A stretch of DNA of 64,000 nucleotides from Posidonia oceanica (lineage: Eukaryota > Streptophyta > Magnoliopsida > Alismatales > Posidoniaceae), in assembly GCA_037176725.1 (NCBI GenBank), contig JAZBRS010000020.1:97668501-97732500 (forward strand), read 5' to 3'. A program made the translations under genes and the position numbers. Positions 46,638-59,700 of this stretch are shown in pieces; within the stretch, counting starts at the first letter, position 1, and every line of letters begins with the position of its first letter. The notes beneath the pieces were generated by a model. The model worked only from the letters and a program-made list of their open reading frames with translations. It made no database searches and was not told the origin of the DNA.

Positions 46638-48909
46638 AAAGTTTAAAATTGCATTCTAGTGGCAGTTGGAAGCATACTGGACCTAAATGCAATAATGTAA
46701 ACTTACTGGACTTTATTACAATGTAATAAGGTTTGAAAGTCACATTCAAATCACAATTCAAAGTAAATTGGACTCAAATGTAATAATTGAAACTTGTTGG
46801 ACTTTATTGCAATGTAATAAAGTTTTAAATTCACATTTAAATCACAGTTTAAAGTAAACAGGACCTAAATATAAAAATAAAAACCTTCAGGATTTTATTA
46901 CAATGCAATAAGGTTTGAAATTACATTTAAATCAAAGATATCTTGTAGACAGAACCTAAATGCAATTAATTAAACATGCAGACACTTAATGCAATACAAT
47001 ATGATTACAAAATGCAAATTAAATGACTTTTAAACAACTGATGGACTAGAATGCTAAATAAATAAATCGGAGGGCTTAATAGCAATGCAGCAAAGTTAAA
47101 AAACAGAATTTAAATAACTTGAATTAATGCTGGACTAAAATGCAAATATAAAAACCTACAGCATTTTAATTCAATGTACTTAACAAAAGGAAATTAAAAC
47201 TATATCCAACTACAGAGCTACAGTGTCGCCCGACACTGAAGCACTGCGCCGGAAAAGGGGGAGCTACTGCAGCGGCGCTGGCGGGTCTTCGGTCGAGCTG
47301 GGGCTTCTGGAAACTAGAGGGAACCTCCCCAGATGTGCCGGTGGCCTGAGCAACGCGCGGCGGTGGCCGAAGTGCTCTGCTGACGTAGGTGCGGAGGTCT
47401 GGTGACTGCCAGCGGTGGCGCAGGAGCAGGAGGCCTTGATGGTGGTCGGACGGAGCTGGAGCGCGTCGACGGTGCTCCGACGGTGCTCTAGGGAGGGTCT
47501 GGAGGAGCGGCAGTTGTCCGGAGTGCAGTGGAGCACGACGGCGATGCTGGCCGGCATCGGAGACGAAGGTGGCCGCGGCGGAGCTCGAAACTCAAACCAC
47601 CAACCCAAACCTAAAACTAACTAGCTAAAAAGCAAGGTAGGCATGCGAGGAGCTCAAAACTAACTTGGGTTACCAACGAGGATGGCCGGAGCGTGCTGCC
47701 GAACTCCAATGGGTTCGGTAGTGCAGGCGGAGGTTGTAGAGGCGCAGCGGCTGGCGGAAGGCTCGCAGCGTGATCCGGAGGTGTTGCAGGCGATCTGAAG
47801 GTGGTGTGGAGCTGGCCAAAAGCTTGCTTGCTCACTCTGTAATGGGTTTTGAAGTGGCTCTCTGATTTTTTCCCTTTCTTTTACTGTGTTGTTCTCTGGG
47901 TGCTTGTGGCTCACTCCGGCGGTTCGTGGGGGCTTGGTTGAGGTGGAGGGAGGCTGTGTGAAGGCTATGGATGTGAGTGTGCTACTGTGTGAAAAAAGAG
48001 AGCTCTGTGATGAGTTCTGTGTATGGGTCCTAAGTGGGTGCTGCTGGGTGTGTGTGTTGTTGGTTCTGAAGTGGAAGTGAATTGCCGCGCGTCTAGAGTG
48101 AAGAGGGGAGTTTGGTTTTGTTGCTGTCCAAAGGCCGCAGAAGATGGCAGAGGGAGGTGTGGGTCATGGCGTGAAGGCAGTGAATTGGCAGCTGTTGTGT
48201 GAGCGGGAAATGAGGGGAGTTAATGTTGAATGGATGGGTAGTAAGTGGGGAAGAGGTGGAGTGTGGAAGGTTGTGTTTTGGTGGCATGAAGACCGTGAGT
48301 GTAGGGTGTAGCTGCTGTGGTTTGCAGCAGGTGATGGAGGGAAAAGAAGGAGAAGAGAAAAAGAGAAGGGAGGAGGAGGAAGTGGCTGGGCTTGTGGGTG
48401 TGGGCCGTGAGAAAGGAAAAAAGAAAAAGAAAAAGGAAGGAGGAGGAAATGTGCTGGTGGGCCAGGCTTGAGAAATAAAGGAAGAAGGAAGAAAAGAGAA
48501 AAAGAAGAAGAAGGAGAGGAAGAAAAAAAAAAGAGAAAGAGGCTAGTGGACTTGGGCTTGGGCTTGGGCTTGGGCTTGGGCTTGGGCTTGTGTGAACCTA
48601 GGGTTTTCTAGGGTTTTAAGGTTTATGGTTTAAGTGAGTGTGAACCTAGGGTTTTCTTCTAGGGTTTAGTGAGGGATTTAACCTAGGGGATTTCTAGGGT
48701 TTAGATGTGGATTTCCTAGAGTTTTCTAGGGTTTTAACCTAGGGTTATTCTAGGGTTCAATGAGTGGTTTTTGGGAGAGTTTGATCTAGGTTTTGTGAGT
48801 AGGTTTTCTAAGTTTAGTTTTTAGTTTTTTTTATTTTTTTAGTATGGGTTTTCTAGGTCATTCCATTAGAGAGAGCCATTAAACATGGGTCAAAAGTGGG
48901 GTGTCAACA
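46638..48909 (-). repeat. Element C 3' LTR, outer part
   Basis: Matches 58230-60478. ATGCAA/GTAATA-rich sequence to 47220, a GC-rich part to about 48350 (ORFs on both strands, none recognised), a purine tract to 48545, a GGCTTG microsatellite, then CTAGGGTTTT repeats. The inner end GTGTCAACA (48901-48909) touches the PPT. Confidence 0.88.
48549..48592. repeat. GGCTTG microsatellite in C's 3' LTR
   Basis: About seven units; the other LTR copy (60137-60160) has only two to three, one altered. The length change arose after insertion or by slippage in the other copy. Confidence 0.8.
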
Positions 48910-48977
48910 GATGCCCCTCCCTGAGCGAGGTCAAGGGGACCGAGGCCACTGCTCAGGGTTGACAAGACACCCCACTT
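48898..48977 (-). promoter_or_regulatory. Element C polypurine tract inside a nested hairpin
   Basis: CCCTGAGC...GCTCAGGG inner stem, outer arms GGGGTGTCAAC and GTTGAC/GACACCCC, as in A. The PPT on the minus strand is AGGGAGGGGCATC. Confidence 0.75.
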
Positions 48978-49696
48978 GACACCAGTGAGAGCCAGGCACT
49001 GCTGTTGGCATGAGCCACTTATTCGATGGATGCACCGAAAGTCATAACTCGTTGCCGCAATGCAAATGCAAATGCAAATGCAGATGCAGATGCAATCAAA
49101 TGCAATGAGATGTAGCGATGCTGAAAAGGATTCAATGATATGTAATGCTGGGCGACAAGTTGGCAGCTAATCCAAATTTGTACAAAAAGGGGCACCAGAC
49201 AAGACTAACGTGCTTGTCGTCCGGGCAGTTAGGACTGCTAGCCCAAAAAGAACTCCAGACATGACTATCGTGCTTGCCGCCCACGACACCAGACATTTTA
49301 GAGGATATCATCCGAGCAGTTAGGGTTGGCAGCCCGGAGGAGATGAGGGATCAAGACAGTATGACGGGTGTCAACCAAGCAGTTAGGATTGCCAGCCCGA
49401 AAAAAGCGATAGTTTACGGTCCTATCAACCGGAAGCGATGACAGGAACACCAAAACCCGAAAGCATGGCAAAAGCTGCGAATGGGCCCGTGACAGTTTAG
49501 GAATGTCAGTCTAGATGCAGGGAGCGATACCATAGCGCGGCAAAATAGATGCCCCTGGTATCAGGGCTGATACCAGGGGACAGTCGAAGCACCCTTGGCA
49601 TCGAAAAGCGAAGGATATAGATAAAACTGACATGTTCGTCAAACGAATAGTTAGGGCTACCAGCCCAGAGGAGAAAACACAAACTGGAGGGTAGAA
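48978..49696 (-). other. Element C 3' region with AGTTAGG boxes
   Basis: No gene. Family-wide start (GATGCACCGAAAGTC), AATGCA-rich sequence, AGTTAGG boxes near 49225, 49318, 49381 and 49650, and the three-arm module at 49526-49579. Confidence 0.6.
49526..49579 (-). other. GATACC/GGTATC/GATACC three-arm module, element C
   Basis: GATACCATAGCGCGG, TGCCCCTGGTATCA and TGATACCAGGGG; the last two form a perfect 12-bp stem with a 4-nt loop. Confidence 0.65.
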
Positions 49697-51510
49697 TGGC
49701 GAGTTTGTCAACCGAGACGCATGTCGATAACAAAACGCAGAGCAGGATAGCGAGTTCGTCAACCGAGAAGCAAGTTAGTGACAAAAACGAGGAACGGGAA
49801 GGCGAGTTTGTCAACCGAGACGCATATCGGAGACAAAACGCGGAGCAGGATAGTGATTTGTCAACCGAGACGCATGTCAGCAACAAAACGCGGAGCGGAA
49901 TAGTGATTTGTCAACCGAGATGCATGTCGGCAACAAAACGTGGAACGGGATAGCGATTTGTCAACCGAGACGCATGTCGACAACAAAACGCGGAGCGGGA
50001 TAGTGATTTGTCAACCGAGACGCATGTCGGTAACAAAACGCGGAGCTGGATAGCGATTTGTCAACCGAGACACAAGCCAGTGACAAAAATGCGGAGCTGG
50101 ATAGCGATTTGTCAACCGAGAAGCATGTCGGTAACAAAACGCAGAGCTGGATAGCGATTTGTCAACCGAGACGTATGTCGGTAACAAAACGCGGAGCTGG
50201 ATAGCAATTTGTTAACCGAGACGCATGTCGATAACAGAACACGGAGCAGGATAGCGATATGTCAACCGAGACGCATGTCGGTAACAAAACACGGAGCGGG
50301 ATAGCGATATGTCAACCTAGACGCATGTCGGTAACAAAATGTGGAGCAGGATAGCGATTTGTCAACCGAGACGTATGTCGGTAACAAAACACAGAGCAGG
50401 ATAGCGATTTGTCAATCGAGACGCATGTCGGTAACAAAACGCAGAGCAGGATAGGGATTTGTCAACCGAGACGCATGTCGATAACAAAACGTGGAGCAGG
50501 ATAGCGATTTGTCAACCGAGACGCATGTCGGTAACAAAACACAGAGCAAGATAGCGATTTGTCAACCGAGACGCATGTCGGTAACAAAACGCGCAGCAGG
50601 ATAGCAATTCGTCAATCGAGACACTTGTCGGTAACAAAACACGGAGCGGGATAGCGATTCGTCAACCGAGACGCATGTCGGTAACAAAACATGGAGTGGG
50701 ATAGCAATTCATCAACCGAGACGCATGTCAGTAACAAAACGTGGAGCAAGATAGCGACTTGTCAACCGAGACGCATGTCGATAACAAAACATGGAGCAGA
50801 ATAGCGATTTGTCAACCGAGACGCAATGCGGTAACAAAATGCGGAGTAGGATAGCAATTTGTCAACTGAGACGCATGTCGGTAACAAAACACGGAGCAGG
50901 ATAGCGATTTGTCAACCGAGACACATGTCGGTAACAAAATGCGGAGCAGGATAGCAATTTGTCAACCGAGATGCATGTCGGTAACAAAACACGGAGCAGG
51001 ATAGCGATTTGTCAACCGAGACGCATGTCGGTAACAAAACACGGAGTAGGATAGCGATTTATCAACCGAGACGCATTTCGGTAACAAAACGCAGAGCAGG
51101 ATAGCGATTTGTCAACCGAGACGCATGTCGGTAACAAAATGCGGAGCAGGATAGCAATTTGTCAATCGAGACGCATGTCGATAACAAAACGCGGAGCGGG
51201 ATAGCGATTTGTCAACCGAGACGCATGTCGATAACAAAACGCGGAGCTGGACAGCGATTTGTCAACTGAGACGCATGTCGGTGACAAAACGCATGGCTAG
51301 ATAGCGAGTTTGCCAACCGAGACACATGTCAGTGACAAACTGCAAGGCAAGATAGCGAATTGGTCATCCGGGATGCAACTGGAGACAAACCGCAGGGCAA
51401 GATAGTGAATTGGTCATCCGGGATGCAACCGGAGACAAACCGCAAGGCAAGATAGCGAATCTGTCATCCAGGACGCAACCATAGACAAACTGCAAGGCCA
51501 AGATAGCAAG
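49697..51510 (-). repeat. 50-bp tandem array, about 32 units plus degenerate end, element C
   Basis: Regular 50-bp units containing GTCAACCGAGACGCATGTCG, GTAACAAAACGCGGAGC and AGGATAGCGATTT. The period is strict from about 49870 to 51300. Units to 51510 are diverged (GGTCATCCGGGATGCAACCG, GAGACAAACCGCAAGGC). GCATGTCGG variants are mostly single-base and many are CG to CA or TG. The units derive from the 'tgtcaaccgag' flank of AGTTAGGG boxes seen elsewhere. No spacers, so not CRISPR. Confidence 0.9.
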
Positions 51511-53044
51511 GCGATATCAAGAAACAAACGAGATGCCCTTGGTATTGAGACGCAGCAAGGTTCGCTTCATGAGCGAACGAGACAAAGGGAGATGTGAATG
51601 CAGAAGGGGGCATGCTGGCTAGTTTAGCCAAAAGAATGTTTGCTGAGGAGGCTGGTCTGCAGGTGCTCCTGGACCGTTGCTTCTGAATGCTGGTTGAGGC
51701 ACTGGATGATGCTTGTTTGCTGATACTCACCTCTGAAGGTGGGTTTGCTTGTTGCTGACTACAAAGAAAGTGTTGTCGCTAGCTGTCAATGCTTGTTGTC
51801 CATGCTTGGTGTCCACACTTGACGCTTGTGGGATAATGAGTGTCTGCAGTGCTATTCTGGACTCGCAGTTCTGCACTGGATCCGTGTGTTTGATAGCAGT
51901 TGCCGAGCTTGCGCTGTTGGCTGTGGCAGCTTGTTCTGAGTGTGCTTTGATATGTGCGACTTGATCAGGAAGCAACTGACATGCCCCAGGCCGGAAATGC
52001 TGGAGTTGATCCTGCGAGGTTATGCATATGAAGCATGCAAGATAGTGTTCAAGCAAGATGATTGATTAAGGGGTGATTTTTATTTATCTACCCTCAGTTA
52101 TGCTGGAAAGCATTCATGCCTGCTGGAAAGGAGGAGGAAATCCTCGACTCAATTGACCCTACCAGGACTCACAAGCTGTGGGTGGCTCTCCTTGGTGGGT
52201 GGTGACGCTCAAGCTCTCAGTGGGTGATGATTCGAGCTCCATGCCAAACTCCTTTGGGCCCTACACCTGCTCTTTTGAGATTTTCTTCTTTTTTGTTCTC
52301 TCATGGACGTTTGGGTTCGCTCTATCCCTGACTTGGAGGTAAATAGGCGCTTGGTCTAGACTGGAGGCTTTTACTACAAGAAGGGGTGGGTAGTCCCTTT
52401 GGAGGTGTGGGTTGCCCAGGCGCATGCTCTGACTCCTCTCCAAGGTATGGTGGGGATAGAGCTAATCTGCACGTCCCTCTCTTGGACTGACTTCTGTCTT
52501 CACCATCTGTCTGCATGTTTTTTTTTATGCCCATGCGAATTTGCATTCTTTCAAGCTCACTCTCTCAGTCGCCCTAACATTTTCTTCTCCCTCTGGGAGG
52601 TGCAGGCCCCGTGTAGAGTTTGGACACTTCGTCCCACTCTCGATGAATGGTGGCTCTCTCACTTACCTGGTTGTCTAGGTAGGGACAAATAAGAAGGGAT
52701 GACTTTCTCCTTCCTGCAGGCTTGCTTTTCCGATTTTCCTCATTAGGCCTATGATTGGCATGCAAGATGTTTTTTGCCTTTAGGTTTTCTGATTTTTTTG
52801 TGTTTGCTTTTTTATTTTATTTTTTCAGTTTTTTTTTTTGAAAGGAAAGCAATAAGAAAACAGGCAAAAAGGATATAGCTGCAGTCCCCATTGTTTGCTG
52901 CTTGCTGCTGTTGATTGCTCTGGCAGTGCTGCTATGGTCGTTGAGACTACTACTGTCGATGCTGCTATTGATCCAAGCCTCTATTAGGACCCAAGGTTTT
53001 TTGCTTGCAGACTCGGGCCGATGCTCGATAGACAGGCAAGCTCT
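51511..53044 (-). other. Element C 3' non-coding region between gag and array (no pol)
   Basis: No gene is recognised. The part 52290-52470 matches B's spacer near 32470-32560, so sequence normally beyond integrase follows gag directly: pol is deleted. 52780-52860 is T-rich. Short ORFs on both strands lack family features. Confidence 0.6.
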
Positions 53045-55333
53045 CTAAGCCGAGCCCCCCCGCGGACAAGGCTCGGGAAAAGCTGGAGAAGAGATCAGAT
53101 CGATGAGATCGGAGGGATCCATCGAGGAAGAGCTGGAATCAGCGAGGACGAGAGCAAGAAGATAGACCCCTGAGGTCCCAGAATCCTCGGACCTTGCAAG
53201 CTCGGACGAGAAAAGGCTGGCTATGCTAGGGTGTGCAGGTGCAGATGTGTGTGCAGCCTCCTGTGGACTGACAACGAGGACCCCGTTGTCAATTAGGTTC
53301 TGAATGATGTCCCGAAGTGTTTGGCAATTATCCGTCGAGTGCCCCGCGGCTCGATGGTAATCGCAGTGCTTGCTCGCATCGTACCACCACAGAAGAGGGT
53401 CTGGTGGCAGGCGAGTTTCTGGGAGCCTCAGAAGTGACACAACTGAAGGAAAGACGGCGCTTAGTAGTTCACCAACTAGGGTGAAGTCACTCTTAGTGCG
53501 GCGGCCTCATCTCTGCTTAGGCTATTGTCCTTGCTGAGCTGGTGCGATGTGATGCACCGGCTCAACGGTGGTAGTGTGTGTAGTGTGTGGAATACTAGGT
53601 GCAGATGCAAACTGAGGTGAACCAGGCTAGTTCTCAGCAGGGGGAAGCTCCGTAGGAGAGTCGATGCAAGCGACGGTCAGCTTCTTGTGGCAGCAGGCGT
53701 CGGAGTTGTTGTTGCCTTTGTTGTTGTTGCTGCTAGAGGCGGTAGCCTGCTTCGCATATTCAGTGAGTGCAAGAAAGTCTCTACTCCGTAGCGATTTCTC
53801 CACGCGAGCGCCAACCCAGATCAGTAATGCAAAACCAGGGGCAGGCTGGATGCTAAGCAGTCCCCCAATCGCTGCTTGTGCTCCCCTAGTGATGATCTCA
53901 ATAGACTCCTCCTCTGAGGGTTTATCTTTGACCTGGGAGACCAGGGTACGCCAGCGACCGACATACTCCCCGAACGATTTGTGGGGTTTCTACTTAAGGG
54001 CGACAAGATCCTCGTGCTTAGGGATCAAGTCAAGGTTGAAGGAATATTGTTCCATGAACGCCTGGGAAAGGTCACCCCAAGTCTTGATGGTAGCCATGTC
54101 AAGTGATACGAGCCACTTAAGAGCAGGGCCCGTCAAACTTTTCTGGAACAAGCGAATCAGCAACCTATCGTCATGCTGGAGCTAGACGAGGTTGCTGCAG
54201 TACGCCTTCAGATGTGCGATTGGGCAGCCTCTACCGTTGTATTTTTCAAATTCCGGGATTTTGAATTTCGATGGGAGTGTCGCCTCTAGAAAGTAGTAGA
54301 GGTCCCGGAATTGGTAGGACTAGCGGTCCTAGCCTTGCACTTGACGAAGTGCTCTCTCTAGATCACCCATCCTGGTAAGGAAGGTGTCTGAGGTTACTGT
54401 CGTCGAGACTGGTGCAGCGAAGGCAGGTGCCACGTATGCTGTGTGGGTCACGCGAAAACGCTCCTCCGGATCCACCGTCACGCCACCTGGTGTCGTAGCG
54501 TGAGGGCCAGCATACTCATGCGAGGGTGTAAAGTGCGATGATATGTATGCAGGAGCCTGAATATTCTGATGCAAAGGGGGTGAGTAAAAGGCATGCTGTA
54601 CTGTATGTTGTGTAGTGTATGGGAGCAGCAGCTATTGCATCGGTATGGTTCTGGGCAACGGGCTCAAGAGATGCTGCGCTCCTGCCAATCCGGGGAACTG
54701 GTCACTAGGTGATGGAGTTGCATGCTGTGCAAAGTGCTGTGTAAGTGCAGGAGGTCGATAAGGCACCCCCATCGCCAAAGCTATGAGGAGTTGGGGCGAT
54801 GATAAGGGCGGAAGTGCAGTGTGGTGAGCCTGCAAAACTACAAAGGGCTGCATCGGAACCTTAGGGGTCAGAGGATGAGAAAAAGAGGGAGCAAGACCAG
54901 AAGAAAAGGCCATGCCTTACAACCTCTGGGTCATAGCCCACAGATGTTGCGCTCGCATGGCAGAGGACTCGTCGACTGACAAACCGGGACATAAAGGTAT
55001 GGCTGTTGAAGGGGGCACGAGAGCAAAAGAGCCGAGAGGGACAGACCCTACAACAGAAGTAGCCACAGCCAGCTGAGTTCCTGAAATAGGAAAGCCCAAA
55101 GAAGGGACAAAAGGAGGGGTATCCAGAGCCCGAGTGGTGGTCACCACGATAGAATCGATGATGGGCTCCAGACCAGCTAGGACCTGCGGTTCCCCCATGG
55201 TATACAGAGGGTCATCATGCAACCAGAAATGGAATGCATGGAAAGAAGGGAAAGCTGCAGCAGTAGGAGGGACCGAAGTCGAAAACTCCTCTAGTGCAAC
55301 AGAAGTGAGAGGCCCGCTGGCACGCTGGGCCAT
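53045..55333 (-). pseudogene. gag: Element C gag: one frame, broken by about nine stop codons
   Basis: MAQRASG start at 55333 and stop at 53045, about 763 codons without a frameshift. Pro/Ser-rich N-terminal part, then VDPEERFRVTHTAYVAP, a capsid-type domain (54290-53760; SLDMATIKTWGDLSQAFMEQYSFNLDL, SFGEYVGRWRTL), an Asn-rich block, and the knuckle CDYHRAAGHSTDNC (about 53360-53320). Stops: TAA at 54917; TAG at 54632, 54329, about 54320, 54184, 53995, 53627 and 53523; TGA near 53508. In several of these places A or B has Gln, so CAG changed to TAG. No pol follows. Confidence 0.85.
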
Positions 55334-56483
55334 AGCTGATCACGAGCGGGTAGGGATAGGATTGCGGCGAAAAGAAGACGCACGAATCCTAGGACGAACT
55401 ATCGTTGAAGACGACGAATAGCCCGAAAAGAGAGGGGGACCACAGGGAGCTGCTCGGGACAGAGTTGCTCGAGCTCCAGTTGAGGACCTCGCACCTACCT
55501 GCGGGCAAGCAAAGCAAATCAAGTTAGCACCTAGACAAAATGCAAGTAGTTATGTTGATATGAATGGCATACAATGCAAATGAATGACCTATTATGCGCT
55601 CTCTCACAATGTATGTCTTGAGTATGCTGAATACTCAAACAAGCTCACAGGGGTATGGGTTTATTGACTCTAGGTCAGAAAAAGTAGGTCCCCGCTCTAA
55701 ATCCTGACCAAAGCTCAGGCAATGAACGGGTGGTGTGTTTGGAGCCTTGACCTAGCCAAAAGCGTTGGCTATACCCTCGACTAACACCAACACGACCCCT
55801 GACAAGGGGGGACAGAACGACCAACTCACTCCACGCCAAAGCGGTGGAACGAGAGACCGAAACTGTCCTTCTCGGACTGATGGGTGGATTTAGATGAGAA
55901 GATGCATACTTTCTAGTATAAACAATCATGCAAGATGCATTAGAGTGTTTTACTTGCATTTTAATAACCAAGGGGGAAAATTGCAAGTTTAGCTCTAGTT
56001 TTGCTTAAAGTTTAAATGTTGGCTTTATTGTTGTTTTTAAATTTAGCCAAAGGGGAGAAACAGGTTTCTAATATCCTAAACACGGCAAAAGCATAAAGGG
56101 GAAAGAAACAGGAAGCCATGGCATGCAAACAATCACACAACAAGGCAAAAGGCATGTGCATGGCATGTGCATGTGTTTGTGGACATGATAGTGGAAAAGA
56201 AAACACTTATCATATCAAAAGGCAAGTATACATGGCATGTGCATGTGTGGTGGCATAGCAACTATGTAAAACAAAGCAATAATCACTCAAAAGGCATGTA
56301 TAAAGCATAAACAAAGCAAACAAGCATAATGTAAGCAATGAAACAAGTAAACATGTACAAAGCAAGCAAACAAAGCCTGGTAAAGGGCATAAGGCAAGCA
56401 AAAAGCAAGGCAAAGGGTATAAGGCAAGCAAAATGCGAAATCCATGCAAGCAAAAAGCCAAAATGAAAGCCGAAGTCTAAAAT
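55334..56483 (-). other. Element C 5' leader
   Basis: Non-coding. 55672-55915 is the conserved leader block, here with CCCCTGACAAGGGG and CCACGCCAAAGCGGTGG stems. 56000-56460 is A-rich. A pyrimidine-rich CTTGCCCGCAG acceptor-like string ends near 55497. Confidence 0.6.
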
Positions 56484-56500
56484 CCCCAGTGGAGTCGCCA
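56484..56500 (-). other. Primer-binding site, element C
   Basis: The minus strand reads TGGCGACTCCACTGGGG, three bases after the LTR end, the clearest Ogre/Tat-type PBS in the window. Confidence 0.8.
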
Positions 56501-56503
56501 GCT

Positions 56504-56740
56504 TGTGAACGTGCGCTTTCTCGCAGAGGATCAGACCGGAGGGGGTCGGAACGAGAGAGGACTTCACGGATAGCGACGCGAAGAAGGAAAGCAAAAGATA
56601 AGACAAAACAGAGTCGCCAACCTGTGAACGTGCCCTTTCTCGCAGAGGATCGAACCGGAGGGGGTCCGAACAAGAGAGGTCTTCACGGATAGCGACACGA
56701 AGAAGGAAAGCAAAAGATAAGACAAAATAGAGTCGCCACG
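56504..56740 (-). repeat. 118/119-bp tandem duplication in U5 of element C 5' LTR
   Basis: Unit 1 at 56504-56622, unit 2 from 56623. The join reads GAGTCGCCAACCTGTGAACG. Present in both LTRs, so it existed before C inserted. Confidence 0.75.
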
Positions 56741-59700
56741 TAGTCTATTATCGAGAAGACGAGGAAAACTGAGGAAAGCATAGAAACCATACAAGTGGAT
56801 GCAATGCCATGCAAAATGTATGACTCGTGCCAAGGACGAGGGCAAAATGGTCACTGTGAGCCAAAGAAAGGGTAAGGACTGCTATTACGTGCGGGGAAGC
56901 TGTTAGGCACCCCCAACACGCCCGAGGAATTGGTCTTTCTTGGCTAAATGCTCGCATTTGCGAGAATTTCGGCAATGATTGCCTAACTGCATGTCCAAGG
57001 GATGAGGAATGCTGTGCCATGCTATGATTGCTAAAATGCATGCCTAAATGCCTAAATGCCATGTATGCTGCGATTACATGCCTAAGTGTACACTCTAAGT
57101 GCTGTGATGCATGATAAAAAGTAAACGTGCAGCCTATGTGCTCAACTGCGTTGTCACTGTTCCGAACGGGGCGAGCCCTAGTTCGTAAGAACTCCAAACA
57201 GTAAACATCACTGCCCTAATGCAAATACAGGCGATAAAACAAAACGCCGATAAAACCACGTAATGCAAGTGTACGACATGCAAAGGGGAAAGAAAACAAG
57301 GACAGAAAAGCCACGTAAAACCACACGATGCGAGTGTAAAACAAGCAAGGGGGAAAGAAGACGGATACGATAAACCAAGTGAAAACCACACGATGCAAGT
57401 GTAAAACAAGCAAAGGGGAAAGAAAACAAGGGCAGAAAATCCTAATCTACATGCACGAGAAAATAGGGTGCAAAAACAAGGCATGCAGTGCAAGTGGCAG
57501 GCAACAAGTGATATGCAGTGATTCAAATGGACTTATTTTGAAGATCTGAGGCCTAATCTGAAATAACTTTGGTTAGAACGAAAGATCGTTCAACCAGGAA
57601 GACTTGGATGGTTAGATCATGAAGATCCAACGGTCCGATCAAAAGTTATTCAAGTTTCAAGTCAGATGGCTCAAGGGCCAGACAAAGTGGTCTAAATGGA
57701 GGTCTAAGTGCAAAATGCCCCTATGTGTGTGCAATGCAGGGTGTCCTACATGCAATGAGGCTAACAATGCTCAAACAAGTGCAAGAGTGCAGTATGCAAT
57801 GATATGAAGATGCAATGCATGTAAAAATGCAAAGGTAGGGATCTAAATGCAATTAAGGGAAACTGCAAAGGCCTACATGCAAAATCATGGCAAAATGCAA
57901 TGCAACAGAATAAATGCATGCAAAAATGTAGATGCAACTGAGTATGGGGCCAGCAGGGGCCAAATGCAGTGCTAAACAAAAGGCAGGCATGCAATAAAGT
58001 AATAAAAGGACCTACATGCAGTTTTGAAAACATGTGGAGCCTAAATGCAATGCAAAAGTAGTAGGTAAACAGACAACAGTTTGACAATGTGGACTGAAAT
58101 GCAATTTGTAAAACTGTTGGGCATTTAAAGTAATGCAATATGATTAAAATTGCAATTTAAATGATGCATGCATGTGAAAAGGACTTAAATGTAATAAACA
58201 CAAGTTGCAGGACTATATTGCAATATAATAAGTTTAAAATTGCATTTGAATGACAGTTGGAAGCAAACTGGACCTAAATGCAATAATGTAAACTTGCTGG
58301 ACTTTATTACAATGTAATAAGGTTTGAAAGTCACATTCAAATCACAATTCAAAGTAAATTGGACTCAAATGTAATAATTGAAACTTGTTGGACTTTATTG
58401 CAATGTAATAAAGTTTTAAATTCACATTTAAATCATAATTTAAAGTAAACAGGACCTAAATATAAAAATCAAAACCTTCAGGATTTTATTACAATGCAAT
58501 AAAGTTTGAAATTACATTTAAATCAAAGATATCATGTAGACAGGACCTAAATGCAATTAATTAAACATGCAGACACTTAATGCAATGCAATATGATTACA
58601 AAATGCAAATTAAATGACTTTTAAACAACTGATGGACTGGAATGCAAAATATATAAATCAGAGGGCTTAATAGCAATGTAGCAAAGTTAAAAAACAGAAT
58701 TTAAATAACTTGAATTAAAGTTGGACTAAAATGCAAATATAAAAACCTACAGCATTTTAATTCAATGCACTTAACAAAACGAAATTAAAACTATATCCAG
58801 CTACAATGTTGCCCGACACTGAAGCACTGTGCTAGAAAAGGGGGAGCTACTGCAGCAGCGCTGGCGGGTCTCCGGCCGAGCTGGGGCTTTTGGAAGCTGG
58901 AGGGAACCTCCCCGGAGGTGCCGGTGGCCTAAGCAGTGCACGGCGGTGGCCGGAGTGCTCTGTCGACGTAGGTGCGGAGGTCTGGTGACTGCCGGCGGTG
59001 GAGCAGGAGCAGGAGGCCTTGATGGCAGTCGGATGGAGCTAGAGCATGTCGACAGTGCTCCGACGATGCTCCGGGGTGGGTCTAGAGGAGCGGTGGTTGT
59101 CCGGAGCGCGGTGGAGCACGACGGCGATGCTAGCTAGCGCCGGAGATGAAGGCGGCCGCAGCAGAGCTCGAAACCCAAACCACAGGCCCAAACCTAAAAC
59201 TAACTAGCTAAAAAGCAAGGTAGGCATGCGAGGAGCTCAAAACTAACTTGGGTTACCTGCAAGAATGGCCGGTGCATGCTGCCGACCTCCGATGGGTTCG
59301 GTAGTGCAGGCGGAGGTCGCAGAGGCGCAGCGGCAGGCGGAATGCTCGCGGCATGATCCGAAGGAGTTGCAGGCGATCTAGAGGTGGTGTGGAGCCGACC
59401 AAAAGCTCGCTTGCTCACTCTATAATGGGTTTTGAATTTTGGGTGGCTCTCTGATTTTTTTCCCTTTCTTTTACTGTGTTGCTCTCTAGGTGCTTGTGGC
59501 TCTCTCCGGCAGTTCGTGGGGGCTTGGTTGAGGTGGAGGGAGGCTGTGTGAAAGCTGTGGATGTGAGTGTGCTGCTGTGTGAAAAAGGAGAGCTCTGTGA
59601 TGAGTTCTGTGTATGGATCCTAAGTGGGTGCTACTGCGTGTGTGTGTTGTGGGTTCTGAAGTGGAAGTGAATTGCCGCGCATCTAGAGTGAAGAGGGGAG

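Noticed and set aside
49697..51510. CRISPR-like appearance of the 50-bp array
   Set aside because: Units are contiguous with no unique spacers, no cas genes, and the DNA is plant retrotransposon.
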